Shown here piece by piece: positions 45,931-55,800 of a stretch of DNA of 64,000 nt (position 1 is its first letter; each line of letters starts with the position of its first letter). Both the position numbers and the translations under genes were made by a program. The notes under the pieces were generated by a model. The model saw nothing but the letters and a program-made list of their open reading frames with translations, was not told where the DNA came from and did no database searches. The stretch is from JAYPUG01 sp038117265 (GTDB taxonomy: Bacteria > Pseudomonadota > Alphaproteobacteria > UBA6615): positions 55,869-119,868 of the forward strand of contig JAYOFO010000003.1 in the NCBI GenBank assembly GCA_038117265.1, written 5' to 3'.

Positions 45931-46782
45931 ATGCGTTTCGAAGGCACCGAATCCTACGTCGCCACCGACGATCTGCAGGTTGCGGTGAACGCCGCGATCA
46001 CGCTGGAACGGCCGCTGCTGGTGAAGGGCGAGCCGGGCACTGGCAAGACGGTGCTGGCACGCGAGATCGCCGAGGCCATCGGTGCGCCGCTGATCGAATG
46101 GCACGTCAAGTCGACGACCAAGGCCCAGCACGGGCTTTACGAGTACGACGCCGTGGCCCGCCTGCGCGACGGCCAGCTCGGCGACGAGCGGGTCCGGGAG
46201 ATCGGCAACTACATCGTGCGCGGCAAGCTGTGGGAGGCGTTCGAAAGCGAGGCGCGTCCCGTCCTGCTGATCGACGAGATCGACAAGGCCGACATCGAGT
46301 TTCCCAACGACCTGCTGCTCGAACTCGACCGGATGGAGTTCCACGTCTACGAGACGCGGCAGACCGTGGTGGCGCGCCACCGCCCGGTCGTGATCATCAC
46401 CTCGAACAACGAGAAGGAACTGCCGGACGCGTTCCTGCGCCGCTGTTTCTTCCACTACATCGCGTTCCCCGATGCCGACACGATGACGCGCATCGTCGAC
46501 GTGCATTTCCCCAAGATCAAGAAACGCCTGCTGCGCGAGGCGCTTACGGCGTTCTACGACCTTCGCGACGTGCCGGGCCTGAAGAAGAAGCCCTCGACAT
46601 CCGAGCTGCTCGACTGGCTCAAGCTGCTGATGGCGGAGGACATCGCGCCCGAGGAGCTGCGCACCAACGACCCCGCCAAGCTGATTCCGCCGCTCTACGG
46701 CGCGCTGCTGAAGTCCGAGCAGGATGTCCAGCTGTTCGAGCGCCTCGCCTTCCTGAACCGCCGCGAACGCGCGGGCGGTTAG
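45931..46782 (+). CDS. MoxR-type AAA+ ATPase
   Basis: A 283-residue AAA+ ATPase. It has Walker A GEPGTGKT (33-40), Walker B VLLIDEIDKAD, sensor-1 IITSNN and the arginine-containing FLRRCFF. MoxR ATPases work with VWA proteins as chaperone pairs that activate metalloenzymes or assemble complexes, and the next gene encodes such a VWA protein. The target cannot be told from here. GGCGGGGGAA lies before the ATG. Confidence 0.92.
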   Translation: MRFEGTESYVATDDLQVAVNAAITLERPLLVKGEPGTGKTVLAREIAEAIGAPLIEWHVKSTTKAQHGLYEYDAVARLRDGQLGDERVREIGNYIVRGKLWEAFESEARPVLLIDEIDKADIEFPNDLLLELDRMEFHVYETRQTVVARHRPVVIITSNNEKELPDAFLRRCFFHYIAFPDADTMTRIVDVHFPKIKKRLLREALTAFYDLRDVPGLKKKPSTSELLDWLKLLMAEDIAPEELRTNDPAKLIPPLYGALLKSEQDVQLFERLAFLNRRERAGG

Positions 46783-46815
46783 GGGCGCGGGGCGGCACGG
46801 CCGGGCTGCGGCGCC

Positions 46816-47997
46816 ATGTTCACGGAATTCTTCCTGACCCTGCGCAAGGCGGAAGTCCCGGTCTCGCTGCGCGAATATCTCGACCTGCTGGCGGCCATGG
46901 ACAAGGGGCTCGCCGAGTTCGACGTCGAGGAATTCTATTACCTGGCGCGCGCGCTGCTGGTGAAGGACGAGCGGCATATCGACCGTTTCGACCAGGTGTT
47001 CGGCCACGTCTTTCGCGGACTCCAGGCGCCGGACATCGACGACCTGGCGGCCGAGATCCCCGAGGAATGGTTGCGCAAGCTGGGCGCGCTCGAGCTGAGC
47101 GACGAGGAGAAGGCGCAGATCGAGGCCATGGGCGGCTGGGAAAAGCTCATGGAGACCCTGCGCGAGCGCCTCGCCGAGCAGAAGGGCCGCCACCAGGGCG
47201 GAAAGAAATGGATCGGCACCCAGGGCACCTCGCCCTACGGCGCCTATGGCTATAACCCGGAAGGGGTGCGGATCGGCCAGGACGGCAACCGCAACAACTC
47301 CGCGGTGAAGGTGTGGGACCGCCGCGAGTTCAAGGATCTCGATGGCGACGTCGAGATCGGCACGCGCAACATCAAGGTCGCGCTGCGCCGGCTGCGCCGG
47401 TTCGCGCGCGAGGGTGCGGCCGATCAGCTCGACCTCGACGACACGATCAACGCGACGGCCAGGAACGGCGGCTGGCTGGACCTACGGATGGTGCCCGAGC
47501 GCCACAATGCCGTGAAGGTGCTGCTTCTGTTCGATGTCGGCGGCTCGATGGACCCTCATGTCCGGATGTGCGGGGAGCTGTTTTCCGCCGCGCGCACCGA
47601 GTTCAAGCATCTCGAATATTTCTACTTCCACAATTGCGTCTATGAATCCCTGTGGCGCGAGAACCGCCGCCGGCGCGCCGGCGGCACGCCGACCTGGGAC
47701 GTGCTCCACACCTATCCGTCCGACTACAAGCTCGTGCTGGTCGGCGATGCGACCATGAGCCCCTACGAGATCGCGCATCCGGGCGGCAGCGTCGAGCACT
47801 GGAACGAGGAAGCCGGCGAGACCTGGCTGCGACGCATGGTGCGGACCTACCCGCAGGCGGCCTGGCTCAACCCGATGCCGCAGGACCGCTGGCGCTACTT
47901 TCCCTCGATCGGAATGATCTCCGAGATCTTCGAGGGGCGGATGTATCCGCTCACGGTGGCCGGCCTCGACGACGCGATGCGTGGCCTGAGCCGCTAA
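46816..47997 (+). CDS. CoxE-like VWA-domain protein
   Basis: A 393-residue partner of the MoxR ATPase. The N-terminal half is helical (LREYLDLLAAMDKGLAEFDV). The C-terminal half is a von Willebrand A domain whose metal site reads FDVGGSMDPH, i.e. Asp-X-Gly-X-Ser instead of Asp-X-Ser-X-Ser, a known CoxE-group form. It continues YFYFHNCVYESLW and LVGDATMSPYEIAH. Such pairs mature molybdenum or copper enzymes in some bacteria, for instance CO dehydrogenase. The target here is unknown. Confidence 0.88.
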   Translation: MFTEFFLTLRKAEVPVSLREYLDLLAAMDKGLAEFDVEEFYYLARALLVKDERHIDRFDQVFGHVFRGLQAPDIDDLAAEIPEEWLRKLGALELSDEEKAQIEAMGGWEKLMETLRERLAEQKGRHQGGKKWIGTQGTSPYGAYGYNPEGVRIGQDGNRNNSAVKVWDRREFKDLDGDVEIGTRNIKVALRRLRRFAREGAADQLDLDDTINATARNGGWLDLRMVPERHNAVKVLLLFDVGGSMDPHVRMCGELFSAARTEFKHLEYFYFHNCVYESLWRENRRRRAGGTPTWDVLHTYPSDYKLVLVGDATMSPYEIAHPGGSVEHWNEEAGETWLRRMVRTYPQAAWLNPMPQDRWRYFPSIGMISEIFEGRMYPLTVAGLDDAMRGLSR

Positions 47998-48104
47998 AAC
48001 CTGTTAAACTACAATGCCTTGCGCCGGATGGAATGGATTCGGCGCGATCGGTGTTTATGTCGTTGGGAATACCCGCGTTAACGCTTCCACACAGGACAGA
48101 ACCC

Positions 48105-48278
48105 ATGTCGATTACCCGCATCCTCGCCGCCGCCGGCGTCTCCTCCATCGCCCTGACCGGTGCCGCGATTGCCCAGAACACTGGCACCAACGCCAGCATG
48201 CAGTCGGCCAAGGACCAGATGGTGAAGGAGCAGATGAAGAAGGACGAGATGATGAAGAAGGACGAGATGAAGAAGTAG
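48105..48278 (+). CDS. Pentapeptide MXKDX-repeat exported peptide
   Basis: A 57-residue protein with a signal peptide (ILAAAGVSSIALTGAAIA, cut before QNTG) and a Met/Lys/Asp/Glu-rich tail of short repeats (MKKDEMMKKDEMKK), the MXKDX pentapeptide family. Such genes often precede an ECF sigma/anti-sigma unit, as here. The sequence GGGAATA at 48065-48071, about 35 bases before the start, looks like an ECF -35 element and could make the unit self-regulated, but the -10 is not clear. Function unknown. Confidence 0.75.
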   Translation: MSITRILAAAGVSSIALTGAAIAQNTGTNASMQSAKDQMVKEQMKKDEMMKKDEMKK

Positions 48279-48318
48279 CGTCTCGACGTCCTTCGGTTTC
48301 CTTCGCGCCCGGGCCCGC

Positions 48319-48834
48319 TTGAGCGCCGACGCAAAACGCGCAGCCGTCACCGCGGAGCTCCCGCGGTTGCGGCGCTATGCGATCGCGCTGATGCGCGACC
48401 GCGTGGCGGCGGACGACCTCGTCCATGATGTCGTCGTGCGTGCGCTCGACAAGCTGCACCTGTGGCGCGAAGGAACCAACATGCGGACCTGGCTGTTCAC
48501 GATCATGCACAACCTGCACGCCAACGAGGTGCGCCGGCGCTCGCGGATGCTGGACACGGTGCCGCTGGATGCCGCACCGCCGCGTGCCGAGCTGGCCGGC
48601 CAGGAGGCGGCGGTGGAGTGGTCGGAACTGGCGTCGGCGCTCGGCACCCTCTCGGTGGTGCATCGCCAGGTTCTGTTGCTCGTCGGCCTCGAGGGCATGA
48701 CCTACGCCGAAGCGGCGGGGGTCCTGGATATGCCTGTCGGGACCGTCATGTCGCGCCTGTAGCGCGCGCGCGAGGAGTTGCGCAAGTGCATCGATGCCGG
48801 GGCGACCGGCGCGACGATCCGGAGGGTCAAGTGA
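48319..48834 (+). pseudogene. ECF sigma factor with premature TAG in region 4
   Basis: It starts at TTG 48319. Region 2 (RYAIALMRDRVAADDLVHDV ... RTWLFTIMHNLHANEVRRRS) and most of region 4 (VHRQVLLLVGLEGMTYAEAA) are normal. In the recognition helix, VGTVMSRL is followed by TAG (48760-48762). The same frame then continues as RAREELRKCIDAGAT to a TGA at 48832-48834 that overlaps the anti-sigma GTG. That is exactly where an intact ECF gene should end. The stop removes about 24 residues and probably promoter binding. It is either a real nonsense mutation or a sequence error. Confidence 0.75.
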
Positions 48835-49628
48835 GCGAAGACCGCATCTCCGACAGCGAACTCAGCGCGCTGGTCGACGGCGAGCTCGATGCCGGCCGCC
48901 AGGCGGCGAACGAGTCCTGGCTCGCCGACAATTCCGAGGACGCGCAGCGTGTCGCGCGCTATCGCTCGCAGAATGCCGGGCTGCACGCCCTCTATGACGA
49001 TGTCCTTCACGAAGACCTGCCGCCGCGCATCGCATCGGCGCTCGCGCCCCGGCGTCGCGCCGGCGTGCCCGCCTGGGCGGCCATGGCCGCGGCGGTGACC
49101 CTGTTCGTCGCCGGAATGGCGGGCGGCTGGATCGTGCGCGGCGAGGCGCCGTCTCCTGCGGCGGGGCAGCAGGTGGCCAGCGCGCCCCCGATCGACACCC
49201 AGGAGCTCATGGTCCGTGCCTCGATGGTGCATTTCGTCAACAGCTCCGACGAGCTGCGCACGACGTCGACGGGCCGCGCGGCCGAGCTGGGCGACTACCT
49301 CGCCGACCGCATGGGCAAGCCGGTGCGGGTGCCCCGGCTGGACACGTTCGGCTATCGGCTGCTCGGCGGCCGCGTCCTGCCCGACACGGACGGGCCGGCC
49401 GCCCAGTTTGTCTTCTCCGACGATCAGGGCAGGAAGGTCTCGCTCTACGTGCGCAGTGAGCAGGCGAACGGGGTCGACATCACCTATGCGCTCGCCGACG
49501 ACCTGTCGATGTTCTACTGGAACGATGCCGAGCATTCCTATGCCCTCGTCACCCGGCTGGACGACGAGGCGGGTCGCGAGGCCCTGCTCGACGCCGCGAA
49601 GGCGGTCCACCGCCAGCTGTCCGAGTAG
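48831..49628 (+). CDS. Membrane-bound anti-sigma factor
   Basis: A 265-residue protein. The N-terminal domain (SELSALVDGELDAGRQAANE) is the zinc-less anti-sigma type, followed by one transmembrane helix (AMAAAVTLFVAGMAGGWIV) and a periplasmic domain (MVRASMVHFVNSSDELR ... GRAAELGDYLADRMGKPVRV). It should hold the ECF sigma factor at the membrane until a signal arrives. Its GTG start overlaps the expected sigma stop, so the pair was a coupled unit. Confidence 0.85.
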   Translation: MSEDRISDSELSALVDGELDAGRQAANESWLADNSEDAQRVARYRSQNAGLHALYDDVLHEDLPPRIASALAPRRRAGVPAWAAMAAAVTLFVAGMAGGWIVRGEAPSPAAGQQVASAPPIDTQELMVRASMVHFVNSSDELRTTSTGRAAELGDYLADRMGKPVRVPRLDTFGYRLLGGRVLPDTDGPAAQFVFSDDQGRKVSLYVRSEQANGVDITYALADDLSMFYWNDAEHSYALVTRLDDEAGREALLDAAKAVHRQLSE

Positions 49629-49803
49629 CCGCGCCGGGGTCGCGTGGCGGCCTTCAACCGATTGTCATGTCCGCGGCGTTCAGGCTATTTACAGACGGGG
49701 CCGCACGCAGCATACAGAGGGCCCGTGGGCAGCCCTCCGGCGGGTCGTTCGGACGCGCCCATGCCCGGCTGTCACCAGCGAACATCCATCGGGAGAGGCG
49801 TAA

Positions 49804-51174
49804 ATGATCGATCTGATGTCCATTGCACGTACCGAGGCCGACGGCGGCGACCTGTTCAGCCTTCTGCAAGGGCTTTACGAGCCGACGGATGTCCGCCCCG
49901 ACGGGCATCCCGATGCGGTCGTCTGGCAGGGCGGGAAGTTCGATACGGGGGTCAACCCGGTCGCCCATTCGATGACGGACGCCTACGCGCTGCTCGGCAC
50001 GATTGCCGCGATCGACATCCTCGGCCTGCCGTTCTACGCCGTGCCGATGTGGTCGCAGTACCGGCACGACACCAAGCTCGCCTGCCTCGCCTGGTTCGGC
50101 AACATGCCTTGCATCTCGATCAAGTGGTCGACCGCGGGCGACGCCTATGTGAACGACGACAAGGGCGGCAAGGTCGTGGTGATGGGCAAGTCGGGCAATG
50201 CGCCGCTCCGCACCCAGGCCGGCGTCTATTGCAACGTGCGGCCCTACGGTCCGATCACGGTGGTGCGCTGCATGCCCTGCCTGCCGTATTCGCAGGACCG
50301 GCCGAAGTTCAACGTCGACGCCAAATCGGGGCTGGTCCATTCCGAGATGAACACCCCGGGCATCCAGATGGCCTATGCCAACCGGCTGTTCCTGAAGATG
50401 GTGCACGAGACCGGAAAGCTCGGCCGCGTGGCGATGAAGCCGACCCAGGCGATGGAAGACGGCATCAACGCCGGCCTGCATGCCTGGCTGCTCAAGGGCA
50501 CCAAGTTCGAGGTCGGCCGCAAGTATGCCGTCGACCCCTACGAGGAGCACAAGGAGAGCATCGACAGGATCGCCGCGCTGCTGCCGGCCGACTTCAAGGA
50601 CGGCATGGAGAACTGGGGCGGCCGCATCGAGCAGCACATCGCCGACACCAACTACGGCCTTCTGCTCTGGGATCTGATCGAGCAGCGCGACTGCATCGTG
50701 CTGGCCACCGACCTCGACGGCGACCGGCTGACCGACCTGCTGGCCGATGTCTCCGACCCGCTGCGCGCCTATTCCGCGCGCGTCGCCAAGCAGCTCGGCC
50801 AGGATATCGACACCGGCGCGCTGTGGAGCGAGATGGGCTACACCACCGGCAACGGCCGCGACATGACGTCGGTCATGCACCGCATGATGGGTCCGGCGAT
50901 CCACGAACAGACTTTGGGTTCGGCCGACGCGATGCTGCTGCGCCTTCTCGACGGTGACGAGTGGGTCGGCGGGACCAAGCAGCCCTACGATCCGCGCATC
51001 CACTTCGTCCTGATCCGTGACGCCTACCTCGACGCCAACCCCGGCAACGACAAGCTGCGGGCCTGGCTCGACAGCGCGCTGGACACGTTCGACGAGGTCT
51101 ATGCCGGCGAGCGTCCGGGTTTCCTCGACGGGTATGCGAAGCTGAAGGAAGCGATCACGCCCTGGCAGGGCTGA
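49804..51174 (+). CDS. Unrecognised conserved-looking protein (456 residues)
   Basis: I cannot place this protein. It is 456 residues, soluble, starts after GGGAGAGG and has normal codon use. Notable segments are AVPMWSQYRHDTKLACLAWFGNMP, YCNVRPYGPITVVRCMPCLP (a CXXC), TDLDGDRLTDLLADVSDP, and GYTTGNGRDMTSVMHRMMGP. It has no signal peptide or clear membrane helix. It stands alone between the anti-sigma gene and a convergent LOG-family gene. No function is claimed. Confidence 0.8.
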   Translation: MIDLMSIARTEADGGDLFSLLQGLYEPTDVRPDGHPDAVVWQGGKFDTGVNPVAHSMTDAYALLGTIAAIDILGLPFYAVPMWSQYRHDTKLACLAWFGNMPCISIKWSTAGDAYVNDDKGGKVVVMGKSGNAPLRTQAGVYCNVRPYGPITVVRCMPCLPYSQDRPKFNVDAKSGLVHSEMNTPGIQMAYANRLFLKMVHETGKLGRVAMKPTQAMEDGINAGLHAWLLKGTKFEVGRKYAVDPYEEHKESIDRIAALLPADFKDGMENWGGRIEQHIADTNYGLLLWDLIEQRDCIVLATDLDGDRLTDLLADVSDPLRAYSARVAKQLGQDIDTGALWSEMGYTTGNGRDMTSVMHRMMGPAIHEQTLGSADAMLLRLLDGDEWVGGTKQPYDPRIHFVLIRDAYLDANPGNDKLRAWLDSALDTFDEVYAGERPGFLDGYAKLKEAITPWQG

Positions 51175-51192
51175 ACGCCCGGACCGGCGCGG

Positions 51193-51777
51193 CTAGAGGC
51201 GCTCGGCGTCGAGGTGCGTGCTTCCCACCGGCAGGTCCGATAGCCGCGCCAGCGCGGCTGCCGGGCTGTCGACGAAGTCGAACAGCTGCGTGGCCTCGGG
51301 GCGCGCATAGCCAGCGGCGATGATGCCGTCCAGCAGATCGGCGAGCGCGCGCCAGTAGCCGTCCGGGTCGATCACGACGATCGGCTTGTCGTGCAGGCGC
51401 AGCTGGCGCCATGTGACGATCTCGAACAGCTCCTCCAGGGTCCCCAGGCCGCCGGGCAGCACCACGAAGGCGTCCGACAGTTCCGCCATGCGCGCCTTGC
51501 GCGCGTGCATCGTCGAGACGATTTCGAGCGAGGTCAGCCCGGTATGACCGACCTCGTAGCGCATCAGGAAGTTGGGGATCACCCCGATCACCTCGCCGCC
51601 CGCCCCCATCACGGCGTCGGCCAGCGCTCCCATCACGCCGACGCGGCCGCCGCCGAAAACCAGCCGGATCCCGCTGGCGGCCATCGACTCGCCGAACGCG
51701 ACGGCCAGTTCTCGATGCGCGGCGGGTCCCCGGTCGGACGAGCCGCAATAAACGCAGATCGTGATCTTTCGTTCCAT
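51193..51777 (-). CDS. LOG-family (TIGR00730) nucleotide phosphoribohydrolase
   Basis: A 194-residue lysine-decarboxylase-like LOG protein. VFGGGRVGVMGALAD and VLPGGLGTLEELFE are the diagnostic motifs. Family members split ribose phosphate from N6-modified AMP (cytokinin activation) or from other nucleotides. The bacterial role is often general nucleotide housekeeping. The ATG at 51777 begins MERKITICVYCGSS, the usual start. It diverges from the LysM gene. Confidence 0.88.
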   Translation of the reverse strand: MERKITICVYCGSSDRGPAAHRELAVAFGESMAASGIRLVFGGGRVGVMGALADAVMGAGGEVIGVIPNFLMRYEVGHTGLTSLEIVSTMHARKARMAELSDAFVVLPGGLGTLEELFEIVTWRQLRLHDKPIVVIDPDGYWRALADLLDGIIAAGYARPEATQLFDFVDSPAAALARLSDLPVGSTHLDAERL

Positions 51778-51872
51778 GGCGGGTCGTGGTCCGGCAGTGG
51801 GCGGCGCCGATTGCGTTGAGTCGGTCAGCCTAATACGCTGGTCGTATAACAGGATTCTTGCGGGACAGGGCC

Positions 51873-52829
51873 GTGAACCGATCGCTTCTATATGGCGGAC
51901 TCGCCGTTTTGGCGCTGGGCATCGCCGTCGGCGCGGTGCTGTTCTTCCAGTTGCCGGGCCCCGACGCGCCGCTGGAGAGCGAATCGTCGGTGCGGGATGG
52001 CGGCGCGGATGCACCGGCCGGGGTCGCAGTGCCGTCCGGCCCGATGGCGCCCGAGTTCGACATCGTGCGCGTCGACAAGGACGGCAATGTGGTGATCGCG
52101 GGCCGCGCCACGCCGGGCTGCACGATCATCGTGCGCGACGGCACGACGGAAGTCGGGCGCACGACGGCCGATCAGTCGGGCGAGTGGGTGCTGGTGCCCG
52201 AGGCGGCGCTCACGCCGGGCAGCCGCGAGCTGACGCTGGTTGCCGAGTGCGCCGGCAGCGCACCGGTCGAGGCCGAGCGTCTGGTTGCCGTCGTCGTGCC
52301 CGAACGCGCCGACCAGGGTGCGCTGGCGGTAGCTGTTCCGCGCGAGGGGACCGGGGCGAGCGAGGTGTTGCAGCGGCCGGGTGCGGCCGGCGCGATCGGC
52401 TCCATCGACTACGATTCCGACGGCAACACCGTGCTGTCGGGCAAGGCGGCGCCGGGCAGCACCGTCCAGGTCTATCTCGACAACGAACTGGTCGGCACGG
52501 CCACGGCGGATGCCGAGGGCAACTGGACCCTGACGCTGAAGGATACGGTGCCGCCGGGCACCTACACGCTGCGCGTCGACGAACTGGATGCCAGCGGAAA
52601 GGTCGTTGCCCGTTCGGAAATCCCGTTCCTGCGCGAGTCGCCGTTGCGCGATCTGCCGGAGGGCCGCATCGCCATCATCCAGCCGGGCGATCACCTGTGG
52701 AAGCTGGCGACCCTGCGCTACGGGTCGGGTTTCCAGTACACGCTGATCTACGAGGCCAACAAGGACCAGATCCGCGACCCGGATCTTATCTATCCGGGCC
52801 AGGTCTTCACGATTCCCAAGGTCAACTGA
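51873..52829 (+). CDS. Membrane-anchored Ig-like/LysM-domain protein
   Basis: A 318-residue protein. An N-terminal membrane helix (LLYGGLAVLALGIAVGAVLF) precedes two bacterial Ig-like repeats (NVVIAGRATPGCTIIVRDG and NTVLSGKAAPGSTVQVYLD) and a C-terminal LysM peptidoglycan-binding domain (IQPGDHLWKLATLRYGSG ... DLIYPGQVFTIP). It is probably a cell-envelope protein in the periplasm. GTG 51873 is chosen for its upstream CAGGG. A TTG 15 bases earlier is also in frame. It converges with the efflux operon. Confidence 0.85.
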   Translation: MNRSLLYGGLAVLALGIAVGAVLFFQLPGPDAPLESESSVRDGGADAPAGVAVPSGPMAPEFDIVRVDKDGNVVIAGRATPGCTIIVRDGTTEVGRTTADQSGEWVLVPEAALTPGSRELTLVAECAGSAPVEAERLVAVVVPERADQGALAVAVPREGTGASEVLQRPGAAGAIGSIDYDSDGNTVLSGKAAPGSTVQVYLDNELVGTATADAEGNWTLTLKDTVPPGTYTLRVDELDASGKVVARSEIPFLRESPLRDLPEGRIAIIQPGDHLWKLATLRYGSGFQYTLIYEANKDQIRDPDLIYPGQVFTIPKVN

Positions 52830-52844
52830 CCGCGTCTGGCCGGG

Positions 52845-55800
52845 CTACTCCGCCGCGGCCGTGCGCGCCCGATCGACGCGGGCGCGGCGGCGCTCCGCGA
52901 ACCGTTCGCGCAGCATCAGCGCGCTGGGCGTGATGATCAGGGTCAGGACTGTCGCGAAGCTCAGGCCCGCGACGATGGCGGTGGCAAGCTGGACCCACCA
53001 TTGGGTCGACGGCGCGCCCTGGCTGATCTCGCGGTTCACGAAATCGATGTTGAGCTGCAGTACCATCGGCAGCAGGCCGAGGACGGTCGTCACGGTCGTC
53101 AGAAGCACGGGCCGCAGGCGCTGCGCGCCCGTCAGCAGGATGGCGTCCAACGGGTCGGCGAGCCGCGCGCGCAGCCGGTCGTAGGTGTCGATCAGCACGA
53201 TGTTGTTGTTCACCACAATGCCGGCGAGCGCGATCACGCCGATGCCGCTCATCACGATGCCGAAGGGCTGGCCGACGATCAGCAGGCCGAGCATGACACC
53301 GACGGTCGACATGACGACGGCCGACAGGATGAGGAACGCCGAGTAGAAGCTGTTGAACTGGGTGACCAGGATAATCGCCATCAGGAACAGCGCGACGCCG
53401 AAGGCCTTCTGCAGGAACGCCTGGGCCGCCTTCTGCTCCTCGTCCTCGCCGCGGAACTCGACATCGACGCGCGGGTCGATGCCGGCGGACGGCAACCAGG
53501 CCCGGATCTGGCGGACCATGTCGTCGGCCAGCACGCCGGGCAGCACGTCGGCGCGGACCGTCATCACCCGGATCGCATCGACCCGCCTGAGCTGTCCGGT
53601 GCGCGGCCTGGCGGTGCGTTCCACGAAGTTGGCGATGGGCACGAGCCCCTCGGTCGTCTGCAAGCGGATTTCGTCGAGCTGGTCCATCGTGCGCGCGCCG
53701 TAGGGGTAGCGCGCGACGATGTCGATCTCGTCATCGCTATCGTCGGGCCGGTAGTCGGTGATCTTCATGCCGTTGGTGACGAACTTGATGGCGTTGCCGA
53801 TCATCGTCACGTCGGCGCCGAACTTGGCCGCCTCGGCGCGGTCCACCGCGATTTCCCACTCGATGCCGGGCAGGGGGCGGCTGTCCTCGATGTCCTTCAG
53901 ACCGGACAGGCCGTTGGCGAAACGACGGACCTTGGCCACCTCGGCCTCCAGCAGCTCGGGATAGCGCGAGCTGAGCTGGACCTGGACCGGTTTGCCCACG
54001 GGCGGGCCGGCCTCTTCCTTGCGCGTCTCGACGAAGATGCCGGCGAGGTCGGACGAACGCGCGATGATGTCGGCGAGGATGACGTCGGCGGGCCGCCGCC
54101 GGTCCCATTCGGTGAACTCGACGTTGATCGTGCCGATCACGTCCTCGGCGTCCTTGTCGCGAGCGGGAAGGTTGCCCGACAGCGAGTAGACCGAATCGAA
54201 TTCCCCGCGTTCCGCCTGCAGCGCGAGGACGCGCTGCTCGACCTCTGCGACCAGGGCGGACTTCTCGGCGACCGACAGGTTGCCGCGCGCATGGATCTGC
54301 AGCGCCGCCTGCTCGGGCTCGACGTCGGGGAAGAACTCGACGCCCTTGCCCATGGCGCCATAGAGCACCCATGACCCGACGAGCACGCCGACCGCGCACG
54401 CCAGCACGATGCCGGGACGCTTCAGCGCGAGGCGAAGAAGCCCGACATACCAGGCCGTGAACCCGGTGAGCGCCGCCGTGTCGAAAGATTCCTCGGATGC
54501 GAGCAGGGCGGCCTGGTCGCCCGTATCTTCGAGTTTGCGTGTAAGGCTGCGGACGGCCAGCCGTGAAAGCCACAGGCCGATCCGGAAGCCGCGGAACGCG
54601 CCTACGGCAGCCAGCGCCACCACCGCCAGGGGAGGGACGAAGGCAGGTGCATCGCCGCCAAACGCTGCGCCGACGAGCATGTTCGCGATGCCCGCGCCCG
54701 CACCGCCGCCCAGCGCAACGGAAACGACCATGATCACGATCTGCGTCACGTTAGCGAAGTTGGTGCCGAGAACCGGCACGAACAGCAGCGCCATGGCGAG
54801 CGACGCGGTCAGCGTGGCGACAAGAGTGATCGGCAGGAACTTCATGAACTCGCCGACGATTCCGGGCCAGAACAGCAGCGGGGCGAAGGCGGCCAGCGTC
54901 GTTGCCGTCGAGGCGATGATCGGCCAGGCCATCCGCTTTGCCGCGAGCGCGTAGGCGCGTTCGGGCGGTTCGCCCTCGCGCAGCTTCCGGTCGGCATATT
55001 CGGTCACGACGATTGCGCCATCGACGAGCATGCCGACAGCGAGAATCAGCGAGAACAGAACGACGATGTTCACGGTCAGGCCGAGCGCGTTGATCACCAG
55101 GATCGCGGTCAGGAACGAACCGGGGATCGCGACCGCGACCAGGATGCCCGAGCGCAGACCGAGCGCACCGACGACGGCGATCATGACCAGCAGGACGGCG
55201 CTCAGCACGTTGTTCTGCAGATCGCGCAACATCGTGGAGACGCGGATGGACTTGTCTTGCGAGAAGTCCACGCGGACGGCGTCGGGCCAGGTCGCGCTCT
55301 CGGTCTCCACAATGGTGCGGACTTGCTCGATGGTCTCGATGATGTTCGAGCTCGTGCGCTTCGAGACCTCCAGCGAGACGGCGGGCTTGCCGTCGACGCG
55401 CGCAAGGGTTTCGCGGTCGCGGAAGGTGCGGCGGACCGTCGTCAGGTCACGGAAGGTGACGACGGCGTTGTGGTTCACCTTGACCGGCAGGTTGAGGATG
55501 TCGTCGACCGTCTCGATCAGCCCGGGGACCTTGATGGCGAAGCGCCCCTGTCCGGTGTCGAGCGAGCCGGCCGCGACGAGCTGGTTCGACCGCGCGAACA
55601 GCTCCAGCAGCTTCCCGGGGTCGACTTCATAGCTTTCCAGGAGTTCGGGCTCGACCACGATCTCGACTAGCTCTTCGCGGTCGCCGCCGATCTCTGCCTC
55701 CAGCACCTGCGGAATCGCTTCGATGGCGTCCTGCAGGTCGCGGGCGAGCCGCATCAGGGTGTGTTCGGGGACGTCGCCGGACAGGGTGACCACCAGCACG

